Source: Bacteroidota bacterium (GTDB taxonomy: Bacteria > Bacteroidota > Bacteroidia > 2-12-FULL-35-15). From it: a stretch of DNA of 23,093 nt. The stretch covers positions 1-23,093 of the forward strand of contig JAPLDC010000024.1 of assembly GCA_026391935.1 (NCBI GenBank), in the 5' to 3' direction. The position numbers and the translations under genes are program-made. Below the pieces are notes generated by a model that saw only the letters and a list, made by a program, of their open reading frames with translations, ran no database searches and was not told where the DNA came from. Shown here in pieces: positions 16,583-23,093 of this stretch (the stretch's first letter is position 1; every line of letters starts with the position of its first letter).

Positions 16583-16620
16583 AATGCGCCCACTCTAAAT
16601 AAAAAAGAGGGGCGTATTTT
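16583..16620 (+). terminator. Terminator after the Cys-rich lipoprotein gene
   Basis: GCGCCCaCTC pairs with GAGgGGCG around an A/T-rich loop and is followed by TATTTT. It begins about 22 bp after the lipoprotein stop codon. Confidence 0.75.
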
Positions 16621-16666
16621 ATAATGACCGAAAAAATTATTTAAATTTTATTAGAAAAATAAAAAA

Positions 16667-17746
16667 ATGAAAATGAATTTCAAAACAAGCCAAGCACTTC
16701 TTCTCTTTTTATCAATGACACTGTTGTTATCTTGCTCGATCGAAAAAAGACATTACATGAATGGATTCTATGTGAATGGGATCAAAAGAAATAACACAAC
16801 CGTTAAAACAATTCCGAACAATCAAAATAGATTGACAGAAGCAAAAACAGTTGAGGACGAAACGTCATCTGCTTCAATTGACAATAGCATAATAATTCTT
16901 AAATCAGAAAACCACGATATATTTAATCAGCCTGTTATTGAGGGTTGCGACAATATTGTTTTAAAAAATGGTGATGAGATAAAGGGGAAAGTAACTGAAA
17001 TTGGTTTGCAGGAAATCAAATATAAAAAATGTGATAATCTTGATGGTCCTTCCATTTCCATATTAAAGAGCGATGTTTTTATGATCAAATATGCGAATGG
17101 GACAAAAGATATTATTAATAAAATTGGCTCAAACAATGATAACAATAGTTCATCGCAGCAAACCGGAAATTCATCCGGAGGAAGCAATAAAACGGAAATT
17201 AAAAAAACGTATTATTCACCAGCTGAAGGTGGCGGATTAATGAGTGAATCTCCTTTAACTGATGGAAAATTAAACGGAGTATATAAAATGTATTATAAAA
17301 GCGGAACCATAATGACTGAAACTCCATATGTTGATAATATTGCAAATGGGGTCTCTAAAACGTATGGCGAAAATGGGAAGCTAATGAGTGAAGTTCCATT
17401 TGTAGATGGAAAAGTAAACGGAGATTCAAAAGTATACGGTGATAAAGGGCAGATAGTAGCACAGACAACTTATGTGAACGGTCAAGCTACAGGAAAAACT
17501 GTACTTCCTGAAGTTGATAAAATTAATAACGATGCAAAAATTTACAAAAAATGGTCGATCTTCAGAGTATTAAATTTGGTGTTTTTAATATTATGTATTG
17601 TAGTTTTTGCAATTGATGGATTCGCATTTAATTTTGCCTCAATTCCATTGTTCATTTTATGGGCAATCTTTTTTTGCTTCGCACTTCTATTTAAGATCTT
17701 GCACAAGAAATGGATAAAAAAACAGCTTGAAAACCAAAAGCAGTAA
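16667..17746 (+). CDS. Lipoprotein with SH3-like segment, MORN/YwqK-type repeats and C-terminal membrane helices
   Basis: This 359-residue protein has a signal peptide ending LLLSC (Cys23), followed by SIEKRHYMNGFYV, a start typical of Bacteroidota envelope lipoproteins. Residues about 91-150 (CDNIVLKNGDEIKGKVTEIG, IKYKKCDNLDGPSI, KSDVFMIKYANGTKDII) form a motif I recognise from many uncharacterised Bacteroidota proteins. A Ser/Asn/Gly linker leads to three MORN/YwqK-type repeats (about 190-275) of the form SPLTDGKLNGVYKMYYKSG. Residues about 298-345 hold two hydrophobic helices (VLNLVFLILCIVVFAI, ASIPLFILWAIFFCFALLF) before a basic tail. YwqK-like repeats are annotated in databases as an antitoxin component, but nothing here shows a toxin. 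ATG 16673 is an alternative start. Confidence 0.8.
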   Translation: MKMNFKTSQALLLFLSMTLLLSCSIEKRHYMNGFYVNGIKRNNTTVKTIPNNQNRLTEAKTVEDETSSASIDNSIIILKSENHDIFNQPVIEGCDNIVLKNGDEIKGKVTEIGLQEIKYKKCDNLDGPSISILKSDVFMIKYANGTKDIINKIGSNNDNNSSSQQTGNSSGGSNKTEIKKTYYSPAEGGGLMSESPLTDGKLNGVYKMYYKSGTIMTETPYVDNIANGVSKTYGENGKLMSEVPFVDGKVNGDSKVYGDKGQIVAQTTYVNGQATGKTVLPEVDKINNDAKIYKKWSIFRVLNLVFLILCIVVFAIDGFAFNFASIPLFILWAIFFCFALLFKILHKKWIKKQLENQKQ

Positions 17747-17800
17747 ATACCTTATAAGTTTGAGGAATAGAATATAATTTATTTTACCAGCTTAATTAAA

Positions 17801-17845
17801 AATGAAGTCATCAGGAGAAATGCTCAACTGATGACTTCATTTTTC
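17801..17845. terminator. Strong bidirectional terminator
   Basis: AATGAAGTCATCAG (17801-17814) and CTGATGACTTCATT (17828-17841) form a perfect 14-bp stem around a 13-nt loop. A-rich sequence precedes it and TTTT follows. It lies between the convergent MORN-repeat lipoprotein gene (plus) and the YdeI-family gene (minus). Confidence 0.88.
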
Positions 17846-17888
17846 TATTTACAAATTAATCTTGTCCCTTTTACATTATTCGCTGTTA

Positions 17889-18482
17889 CTAATCATTTAA
17901 TCCTTTCCCTTTCAGAATTTGCGGTATACATTTTTCAATCCTTGAAACTCGAGTTTTGGATTGTTTGGGTGCAGAAAAATACAGATTGTATGCTCTTTGT
18001 CGTCCGGGAGTCAAAGCATGAAAAGCTATTTTCAAAGGAGGTACTTCAACAAATTTATTTTGAAACTCTTCCGGAAAAATAAGTTCTGTATTTTTTTTTA
18101 TCTCCACTTTTAATCCGGAGTTTTCCACTTCAATGGCTTCATGAATATACGCTTTCAAGATCGGTTTCATTTCCACTATTTCCCGAACAGTGCGAAACCG
18201 TATTTGGCGACCCGCCTGTACATTCTTCGTTTGTTGGATAAGAATACCTTTACTATCTTTTAACAAGGCACCTTTGAAAAACAAAAGAGCACAGTACTCT
18301 TTAAAACCATGTATTAAAACTACATTGCTTTTCCCTAACATGTAACATGGACAGCCCCATTTTAATTCTTCTATCAGTTGACAGTCAAGAACAATCATTC
18401 TCAACTGCTCAAATTCTGATTGCCACTTTTTAGCGTTGCTAAAATAAAAATCAACCTTCGGATTCATTCTAATCTTTGTCAT
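17889..18482 (-). CDS. YdeI/OmpD-associated family protein with DUF1801 domain
   Basis: Cytoplasmic protein of 197 residues with no signal peptide. The N-terminal part (about 8-120) is a DUF1801 (YdhG-like) domain: KVDFYFSNAKKWQSEFEQLR, ELKWGCPCYML, NVVLIHGFKEYCALLFFKGALLKD. The C-terminal part (about 135-190) is the OmdA/YdeI helical segment with PLKIAFHALTPGRQRAYNLYFSAPKQSKTR and RIEKCIPQILKGKG. Homologues are annotated as bacteriocin-protection or stress proteins from E. coli YdeI, but the biochemical role is not established. An ATG six codons in (NPKVD) is a possible alternative start. A terminator lies directly after it. Confidence 0.88.
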   Translation of the reverse strand: MTKIRMNPKVDFYFSNAKKWQSEFEQLRMIVLDCQLIEELKWGCPCYMLGKSNVVLIHGFKEYCALLFFKGALLKDSKGILIQQTKNVQAGRQIRFRTVREIVEMKPILKAYIHEAIEVENSGLKVEIKKNTELIFPEEFQNKFVEVPPLKIAFHALTPGRQRAYNLYFSAPKQSKTRVSRIEKCIPQILKGKGLND

Positions 18483-18605
18483 CGTATTCTATTGTTTGTT
18501 TTCCAAGCCTTTCAATTACCAATTTGCCGTTTATTACAAAGGCAGCAAAAAGTTGCTAAATTAAAATATTTTCTGATTTTTTCGCATAGATAAAACAAGT
18601 CCATT

Positions 18606-19664
18606 TTATTCCTCTATTATTTTTTCTTTAATAATTTTTGTCGAAATACCTGCATAAGGCAAAAGTATTCCGGATTCAAATAAACAAAAAACATCACCAT
18701 TATTGAGAACAACTATATCACTGTAAGCAGACTTTTTAGCGCAAACAGTTACTTGCTTTGCCCATGTTCTTCCATTGTCTTTGCTAATAGAAAGAGTTAA
18801 ATTTTTTCGCTTCATTTTATTTTTAAGGTTAGAAAACAACAGTATGTCAGGGGAAAAAGAATAGCGCAACAAGGAACCTTGACAAATAGGATCAATTAAT
18901 GTGCTGTCAAATTCAGGTGAAGACCAAGTAATTCCTCCGTCCGAACTTAAAGTCGTTTTTCTATTAGGCAAATTTCTTTTACTGTTTCTCATATTTAATA
19001 AAATGTCGCCATTCGCCAGTTCAGCAACTGTACATTCATCTGTTTTTTCTTTTGAAACACTGCCCCCAAGTTGCCAGGTAATGCCATTGTCATCAGAATA
19101 TATGACATGCGAAATATGTTTATCAATATCAACAACCGTATGATTACAGGGAACAACAATTCGATTTTTGTAATTGTTTTGTTCTAATTGTATGGCATGA
19201 ACCGGACCAGATGCATACCACTTCCAATTAGGAGGTTTAACAGACGAAGTAATTTCAACAGGCTTTTCCCAGTTGTTGCCCTCATCTCTTGATCGCAAAA
19301 GAAATACACGGTCATTGTTCAAGGTTGCTACAACTAGTATGTCACCAGTTACTTTATTGAAAACAGGAGCAGGATTTCCACACGTATTTTTTGCATCATC
19401 CCAAATTACTTTTAAACTGCTCCAAGTTTTGCCGTTATCGGCAGACGTTTTCATCACAAGATCTATGTCGCCATTATCCTTTAAACTCTTTCTTCCTTCG
19501 CAAAAAGTCAATATTTTACCGCTAGTTGTAACGATGGCAGTAGGAATGCGGAAAACATTATAACCGTCTTTATGATTTTTAAACAAATACTGCAATTGAG
19601 AATTCTGAGCAGTTAAGAAGAATGTTGTGAAAATAAAAAACAGTGAATTGACAATCTTAATCAT
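18606..19664 (-). CDS. Exo-alpha-sialidase (GH33-like)
   Basis: This 352-residue protein has a signal peptide (MIKIVNSLFFIFTTFFLTAQ) and should act in the periplasm or outside, removing terminal sialic acid from glycans. The diagnostic FRIP motif carries Arg39, followed by CEGR (Arg58) and the acid/base Asp candidate in NGDIDLV (Asp66/68). Five Asp boxes (SxDxGxxW) mark the six-bladed propeller at about 74, 125, 190, 240 and 294: SADNGKTW, SRDEGNNW, SDDNGITW, SSDGGITW, SKDNGRTW. ECTVAELANGDILLNMR supplies the Glu and a candidate triad Arg (226), Arg267 lies in GSLLRYS, and Tyr314 in SAYSDIVVL is the likely nucleophile. No carbohydrate-binding or T9SS domain is attached, and no sialic acid uptake or catabolic gene is nearby. 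Confidence 0.9.
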   Translation of the reverse strand: MIKIVNSLFFIFTTFFLTAQNSQLQYLFKNHKDGYNVFRIPTAIVTTSGKILTFCEGRKSLKDNGDIDLVMKTSADNGKTWSSLKVIWDDAKNTCGNPAPVFNKVTGDILVVATLNNDRVFLLRSRDEGNNWEKPVEITSSVKPPNWKWYASGPVHAIQLEQNNYKNRIVVPCNHTVVDIDKHISHVIYSDDNGITWQLGGSVSKEKTDECTVAELANGDILLNMRNSKRNLPNRKTTLSSDGGITWSSPEFDSTLIDPICQGSLLRYSFSPDILLFSNLKNKMKRKNLTLSISKDNGRTWAKQVTVCAKKSAYSDIVVLNNGDVFCLFESGILLPYAGISTKIIKEKIIEE

Positions 19665-19687
19665 CGTGGTTGAAATTTCATTTGCTA

Positions 19688-19695
19688 CAAATTTA
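19688..19695 (-). promoter_or_regulatory. Candidate -7 promoter element of the sialidase gene
   Basis: TAAATTTG on the minus strand matches TAnnTTTG and lies 23 nt upstream of the sialidase ATG. The -33 region lacks an obvious TTG. Confidence 0.4.
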
Positions 19696-19741
19696 TTGAG
19701 CTAGAAGCAGATGGCATTTATAGTTGTGAACTCGAGAATAT

Positions 19742-19951
19742 TTATTCCTTATTCGCGTCTTTCATTTTAGTAAACCACAAATAAAGCGACCACACCACCG
19801 TAACAATAAACACAACAATTACAGGTATATAATGTATTCTGAAAAAATCGTGAAAATACGCGCCAATCAGAATATACGCGGTAGCGATACTTACTTTTAA
19901 TGGAATTAATTCTGCGTTTGACCAGCTGGTTTTGATTTTGAAGAAATTCAC
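19742..19951 (-). CDS. Small two-helix membrane protein, unknown function
   Basis: This 69-residue protein has a polar start (MNFFKIKTSWSNAELIPLK), then two hydrophobic segments (VSIATAYILIGAYF and IPVIVVFIVTVVWSLYLWF) separated by HDFFRIHY and ending in a charged tail. The pattern recalls small conserved inner-membrane proteins of Bacteroidota whose role is unknown. It is on the same strand as the sialidase gene and the VOC gene, about 80 and 160 bp away respectively. Confidence 0.65.
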   Translation of the reverse strand: MNFFKIKTSWSNAELIPLKVSIATAYILIGAYFHDFFRIHYIPVIVVFIVTVVWSLYLWFTKMKDANKE

Positions 19952-20109
19952 GTTACAGTATTTTATGGATTTAATATCGTTTCATAGGCATTCCGCTTTT
20001 TAGAATTCTTTATTCTTTTCTTAATTGCGAAGCCATATATCAAAGTTAATTCAAATTATGTTACGAAGCGAAATACCCCAAATCAACAAATCGCTATGTA
20101 TAATAATTA

Positions 20110-20526
20110 CTATTTCTCTTTTTTCATTTTACTCATATCCATATATAGAACATTCCAACGATGTCCGTCAAGGTCGGAAAAAACGCAACCATACATAAAA
20201 CTTTTCATTTCTGTTGGTTTGTGATTACTTGTGCCACCAGCTAAAATTGCTTTTATGGCCATTTCGTCAACTTCCTCTTTGCTCTTAACATCAAATGAAA
20301 GTAAAACTTCTGTTGATTGTTTGGTGTTTGTAATTTCAATATTTGTGAATCCTTTAAAAGTTTGTTCATCAAAAAGCATACAAACTACATTACTTTCTCC
20401 AAGCAATAAACAAGCTGAGTTTGGGCTGATGCGTTCTTTATTAAATTTAAATCCAAGAGTCGAAAAAAACGCTATTGATTTGTTGATGTTTTTAACTGGC
20501 AAATTGATCCAAAACTGTTTAGTCAT
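20110..20526 (-). CDS. VOC-superfamily (glyoxalase/bleomycin-resistance-like) protein
   Basis: This cytoplasmic protein has 138 residues, the usual size of a single two-module VOC chain. The N-terminus (TKQFWINLPVKNINKSIAFFSTLGFKFN) is the first beta-alpha-beta module, and the C-terminal module includes GCVFSDLDGHRWNVLYMD, close to the DPDGHxWE signature. The usual terminal metal-ligand Glu is replaced here (WNVLYMD rather than WEl), as in the non-enzymatic or PhnB-like branch. The substrate cannot be predicted. It probably has its own promoter (box at 20570-20577). Confidence 0.87.
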   Translation of the reverse strand: MTKQFWINLPVKNINKSIAFFSTLGFKFNKERISPNSACLLLGESNVVCMLFDEQTFKGFTNIEITNTKQSTEVLLSFDVKSKEEVDEMAIKAILAGGTSNHKPTEMKSFMYGCVFSDLDGHRWNVLYMDMSKMKKEK

Positions 20527-20569
20527 TTTATTATATATAATTATTTTAACAATTTAAAATAGCTGTTAC

Positions 20570-20577
20570 CAAATTTA
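20570..20577 (-). promoter_or_regulatory. Candidate -7 promoter element of the VOC gene
   Basis: TAAATTTG on the minus strand matches TAnnTTTG, 43 nt upstream of the VOC start codon. No clear TTG is at -33. Confidence 0.4.
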
Positions 20578-20606
20578 AATAGCGAAATGAAGTAATAACA
20601 CTATTT

Positions 20607-21524
20607 TCATTTACTTTTTATAATTAATAAATCTACTAAAGCTACTTCAAGATTTGAAAACTCAAATTGGCATCCTGCTTTAATAATTTTTTCGGATGAA
20701 ACGCTACTTCCTTTTAAAATCATTTCAGACATTTTACCATAAATAAATTTCAAAAGGAATGCAGGGACCTTAGGAAACCAAAAAGGTTTTTTAAGAACAC
20801 GAGCTAAAGTCTTAGTAAATTCAATGTTAGTAATACAGTTGGTTGATACTGCATTATAAGCTCCATTCATGTGTATGTCCTCAATCGCTTTAATATAAAT
20901 AGCACATAAATCGTCAATGTGTATCCAAGGCATAAATTGTCTCCCGCTGCCAATTGCGGAGCCAATACCTAATTTAACGGGAGCAATCATTTTTGCCAAT
21001 GCACCACCTTCTGCTGTTAATACAATACCAGTCCTTATTTTTACAGTTCTTATTCCTAATTTTTCAAAATTGTCGGCTGCTTGCTCCCACTGCCGACAAG
21101 TCTCACCGAGAAAATCATTCGCGGGCAAGTCTTCTTCAGAAAAAATTTTGTCTGTTGTAATTGTCCCGTAATATCCAATAGCAGAAGCTGATATAAAAGC
21201 TTTAAGATTATTCTTGTTTTCTTTTGTTTTATTAAAAAGCAACTGACCACTTTTAACACGACTATCTAAAATAAGTTTTCTCCTTTTAGCTGTCCACCTT
21301 TTGTCGCCAATATTTGCTCCTGCAAGATGAATGATATAGTCAGCAGTTTCAATCGCTTCTTTCTCAATTTCATTATTATCGATGTCCCAAGCATAGGCTC
21401 GTATTTCATTATCTTTAAAACTTTTTCTGCTAACAATAGCAACAGTAAATCCTTTTTCTTTTAATTTATCAGAAAGATGTTTACCAACACTACCTTTACC
21501 ACCCGTTATTAATACTACAGCCAT
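20607..21524 (-). CDS. TIGR01777-family NAD(P)-dependent epimerase
   Basis: Extended short-chain dehydrogenase of 305 residues. The Rossmann nucleotide site is at the N-terminus (VLITGGKGSVGKHLSDKL, a GGxGxxG motif). Family hallmarks are YIIHLAGANIGDKRWTAKRRKLI, the SAIGYYG segment near 115, the downstream WxxAA helix (QWEQAADNF), RTGIVLTAEGGAL, GSGRQFMPWIHIDDL and NAVSTNCITNIEFTKTLA. The C-terminal DUF1731 domain is present (KKPFWFPKVPAFLLKFIYGKMSEMIL). The reaction of this family (E. coli YfcH, human SDR39U1) is not known. The gene lies 53 bp after the lipocalin gene, same strand, and may share its transcript. Confidence 0.93.
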   Translation of the reverse strand: MAVVLITGGKGSVGKHLSDKLKEKGFTVAIVSRKSFKDNEIRAYAWDIDNNEIEKEAIETADYIIHLAGANIGDKRWTAKRRKLILDSRVKSGQLLFNKTKENKNNLKAFISASAIGYYGTITTDKIFSEEDLPANDFLGETCRQWEQAADNFEKLGIRTVKIRTGIVLTAEGGALAKMIAPVKLGIGSAIGSGRQFMPWIHIDDLCAIYIKAIEDIHMNGAYNAVSTNCITNIEFTKTLARVLKKPFWFPKVPAFLLKFIYGKMSEMILKGSSVSSEKIIKAGCQFEFSNLEVALVDLLIIKSK

Positions 21525-21577
21525 TTTTTTGCTTTAATTATTTTCTGCCATCGTTTCGGATGCAATTACTATTATCT

Positions 21578-22108
21578 TCAGAAGTGTTGGGTAATTTGCA
21601 GTTTTGCCAGATCAAAACCCTTTTCTTTCAAACGTTGAATGATCTGTTGATAGATAACATCATCCATCTTTGGAGTTCTTGACAATATCCATAAATATTT
21701 TTTGTTAGGATGACTAACAACAGCATAACTATAATCATCCGCCAAATCAATTATCCAATATTTTCCAGTGAAAGGCCAAAAGAATTGAACTTTAAGTTTT
21801 GCATTACCTGTATTCTTAACAACAAAAGCTTTACCCTTGATGTAGGATTGTTTTCCATTGACACTATCTCTGTTACATTTGTTCTCAACAATTACATACC
21901 CCTTTTTACTTACAGTGTATTCAGCAGTTGTGCAATGACAACCCTTTTGAAAACGTTGAGGATAGGAAGCAATTTCGAACCACTTACCTGCATATTTATT
22001 CAAGTCTACATTCTGAACGGTTTGTAAAGTTTGTGAATTACTAGTAATTGTCGTCATAAATATTAATATAGATAAAAAGTGTTTTTTGCAGATATTTATT
22101 TTTCTCAT
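21578..22108 (-). CDS. Exported lipocalin (Blc-like)
   Basis: I start at ATG 22108, which gives 176 residues beginning with a signal peptide (MRKINICKKHFLSILIFM... ending SNSQ). A longer frame from 22165 adds a charged stretch unlike an export signal. The lipocalin signature GKW (41-43) sits in LNKYAGKWFEIASYPQRFQKGC. Further conserved blocks are TAEYTVSKKGYVIVENKC, AKLKVQFFWPFTGKYWIIDL, YAVVSHPNKKYLWILSRTP and the final helix. This matches bacterial Blc, which binds lipids such as lysophospholipids. No lipobox Cys is seen, so unlike E. coli Blc it may be soluble in the periplasm. It begins 35 bp after the broken cation-efflux gene. Confidence 0.93.
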   Translation of the reverse strand: MRKINICKKHFLSILIFMTTITSNSQTLQTVQNVDLNKYAGKWFEIASYPQRFQKGCHCTTAEYTVSKKGYVIVENKCNRDSVNGKQSYIKGKAFVVKNTGNAKLKVQFFWPFTGKYWIIDLADDYSYAVVSHPNKKYLWILSRTPKMDDVIYQQIIQRLKEKGFDLAKLQITQHF

Positions 22109-22142
22109 AAGTTTTATGTTCGAGTGACCAATCATTCGTTTT

Positions 22143-22821
22143 TCAATTCGCGCGTTTAAAGTCAATCAGTTCAGCGCCCGAATTCCTTATGAGTTGTACA
22201 GCCCAGCTTGTTATTACTATTGAACCAATTATTCCACTAACTGCATCAAGCCAATAAATATTAAAACGCTGCCTTATCCTGGCTTTCCAACTGACTTGCA
22301 ACCGATTCACGAATATTATGGTCGCTGTGTTCGTGGTCGTGATGAAGTAGTTTCGCACTAATACCATTTACAACAAGTCCGATAACTGCCACATAAATTG
22401 CTTCCGTAAATTTAATTGGAAGTGGGTGTATTAATCTTTGTGTAGATTCAATAATCATAAGTACTGCAATAATCTGAAGCACAATAGCACTTGTAAAACC
22501 AGACAGCGCAAGTAGTTTGTGTTTCTTAAATGAAATTTTTTCATGTGTTGCATACTTCCGAGAAAAGAAATAAGCAAGCCAAGTAAGACCGATAGCAAAA
22601 ACGTGAGTTGACATATGCCAACCTTCAGCCGTCAATGCCATTGAATTGGAATAATAACCGAAAACAATTTCTAAAAACATTGTTCCGATTGTCAGGATAA
22701 CAACCCATCGCGTTTTGCTTTCGTGAAGTTCACTATGGTCATGATTGTGTTGGTGGTCATGATTGTGTTGGTGGTCGTGATCGTGATCGTATTCCATATT
22801 CGTAATTTTTTTTTCGCTCAT
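22143..22821 (-). pseudogene. Broken DmeF-like cation diffusion facilitator (CDF) gene
   Basis: The first frame (22821-22261) encodes a His-rich N-terminus, TM1-TM4, and the DmeF-type metal site HMSTH (His69, His73) in ALTAEGWHMSTHVF, then a His-rich loop HHDHEHSDHNIR. Instead of the expected TM5 (AAYLHVxADAL-like, carrying the second metal site), it continues ESVASQLESQDKAAF and stops. Family sequence resumes in another frame (FNIYWLDAVSGIIGSIVITSWAVQLIRNSGAELIDF), ending at 22143 and lacking the about 90-residue cytoplasmic domain. About 42 bp stand where about 75 are expected, so a small deletion with frameshift and loss of the 3' end is the simplest reading. A functional metal transporter is unlikely. 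The gene family exports divalent cations such as Co, Ni or Zn. Confidence 0.8.
22741..22776 (-). repeat. Two perfect tandem 18-bp units in the His-rich coding region
   Basis: ATGATTGTGTTGGTGGTC occurs twice back to back and encodes two copies of a six-residue Asp/His/Gln/Asn unit in the N-terminal metal-binding tail of the CDF gene. Slippage during replication is the likely origin. Confidence 0.9.
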
Positions 22822-22994
22822 TTGTTTTGTTAAAGTCCCCTATTAAAGTTCGCATTCACGTTCACCGAATTAGTGAAAATATTTCGCAGCACAATGTGGT
22901 GTTATATCAATTTCTCAAACTGTCTTATTAGAAAAACTTTATTAAATATACTGAACTAAATTGCAAATGCCTACACATTCTTTCTGTCAACTGA

Positions 22995-23093
22995 TTATTT
23001 AGTAGTCATACTACCAATGTCTTTTCCTAATTTTTCATAAGCAATGTCATTGGGTTCCCATAGTTCCAGTTTATTTCCTTCTACATCAAGGAT
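22995..23093 (-). CDS. C-terminal end of a second VOC-superfamily protein (truncated by window edge)
   Basis: The last 32 residues before a TAA stop read ILDVEGNKLELWEPND and continue to SMTTK. DxEGNKxELWEP is the typical final strand and metal-ligand Glu of the glyoxalase/VOC fold, so this is the 3' end of a VOC gene whose start lies beyond the window. Unlike the VOC protein at 20110-20526, it keeps the Glu. Its transcription leads toward the broken CDF gene, with 173 bp between them. Confidence 0.85.
   Translation of the reverse strand: MLDVEGNKLELWEPNDIAYEKLGKDIGSMTTK

Noticed and set aside
22739..22800. Repeated units near the window end as a CRISPR-like or regulatory array
   Set aside because: The units are two 18-bp codon-aligned repeats that encode the His-rich tail of the CDF protein.
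22861..22877. Imperfect inverted repeat TTCAC/GTGAA upstream of the CDF pseudogene as a metal-responsive operator
   Set aside because: The arms are only 5 bp with a 7-nt asymmetric spacer and no regulator gene is adjacent; too weak to call.

Overview
The window looks like a chromosomal piece of a low-GC member of the Bacteroidota. The main signs are a type IX secretion (T9SS) C-terminal sorting domain on a 1387-residue surface protein, Kelch-OmpA and SpoIIE/PAS proteins of the kind found in this phylum, lipoproteins with Bacteroidota-style N-termini, and several upstream sequences matching the TAnnTTTG -7 promoter element. No rRNA, tRNA, CRISPR array, transposase or integrase gene was seen.

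Layout. 1-259: 3' end of a protein ending in a histidine-phosphotransfer domain. 331-918: a lipoprotein. 1103-5456: three closely spaced plus-strand genes, namely a Kelch/OmpA outer-membrane protein, a TPR-coiled coil-TM-PAS-SpoIIE phosphatase interrupted by an in-frame TAG, and a SiaC-like (DUF1987) phosphoprotein, which is the expected phosphatase substrate. 5473-5631: an orphan 52-codon ORF on the minus strand. 5677-10262: a large T9SS-sorted protein gene lying between two 149-bp direct copies of the 3' end of aspS. 10114-11901: intact aspS, carrying an apparent in-frame palindromic insertion. 12051-12500: tadA. 12524-15466: a tandem M16 zinc peptidase convergent with tadA across a shared terminator. 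15995-17746: two lipoprotein genes, each followed by a clear hairpin terminator. 17889-19664: a YdeI/DUF1801 protein and an exo-sialidase, both minus strand. 19742-23093: a minus-strand accessory run of a small membrane protein, a VOC protein, a TIGR01777 epimerase, a lipocalin, a broken DmeF-like cation efflux gene, and the tail of a second VOC protein.

Two things stand out. First, the aspS 3' end is duplicated around the giant surface-protein gene. All seven differences between the copies fall at third codon positions and are silent, and they cluster at the 3' end next to 97 identical bases. This is what replacement of the aspS terminus by a related allele during acquisition of the surface-protein gene would leave behind. 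Second, a SpoIIE phosphatase is paired with a SiaC-type phosphoprotein that keeps the phospho-acceptor Thr68, next to a cell-wall-binding Kelch-OmpA protein, which suggests an envelope-linked partner-switching module. No SiaB-type kinase is in the window, and the phosphatase gene has a premature stop. The other genes are housekeeping (aspS, tadA) or envelope and accessory functions. Functional links between separate blocks are not shown by the sequence.
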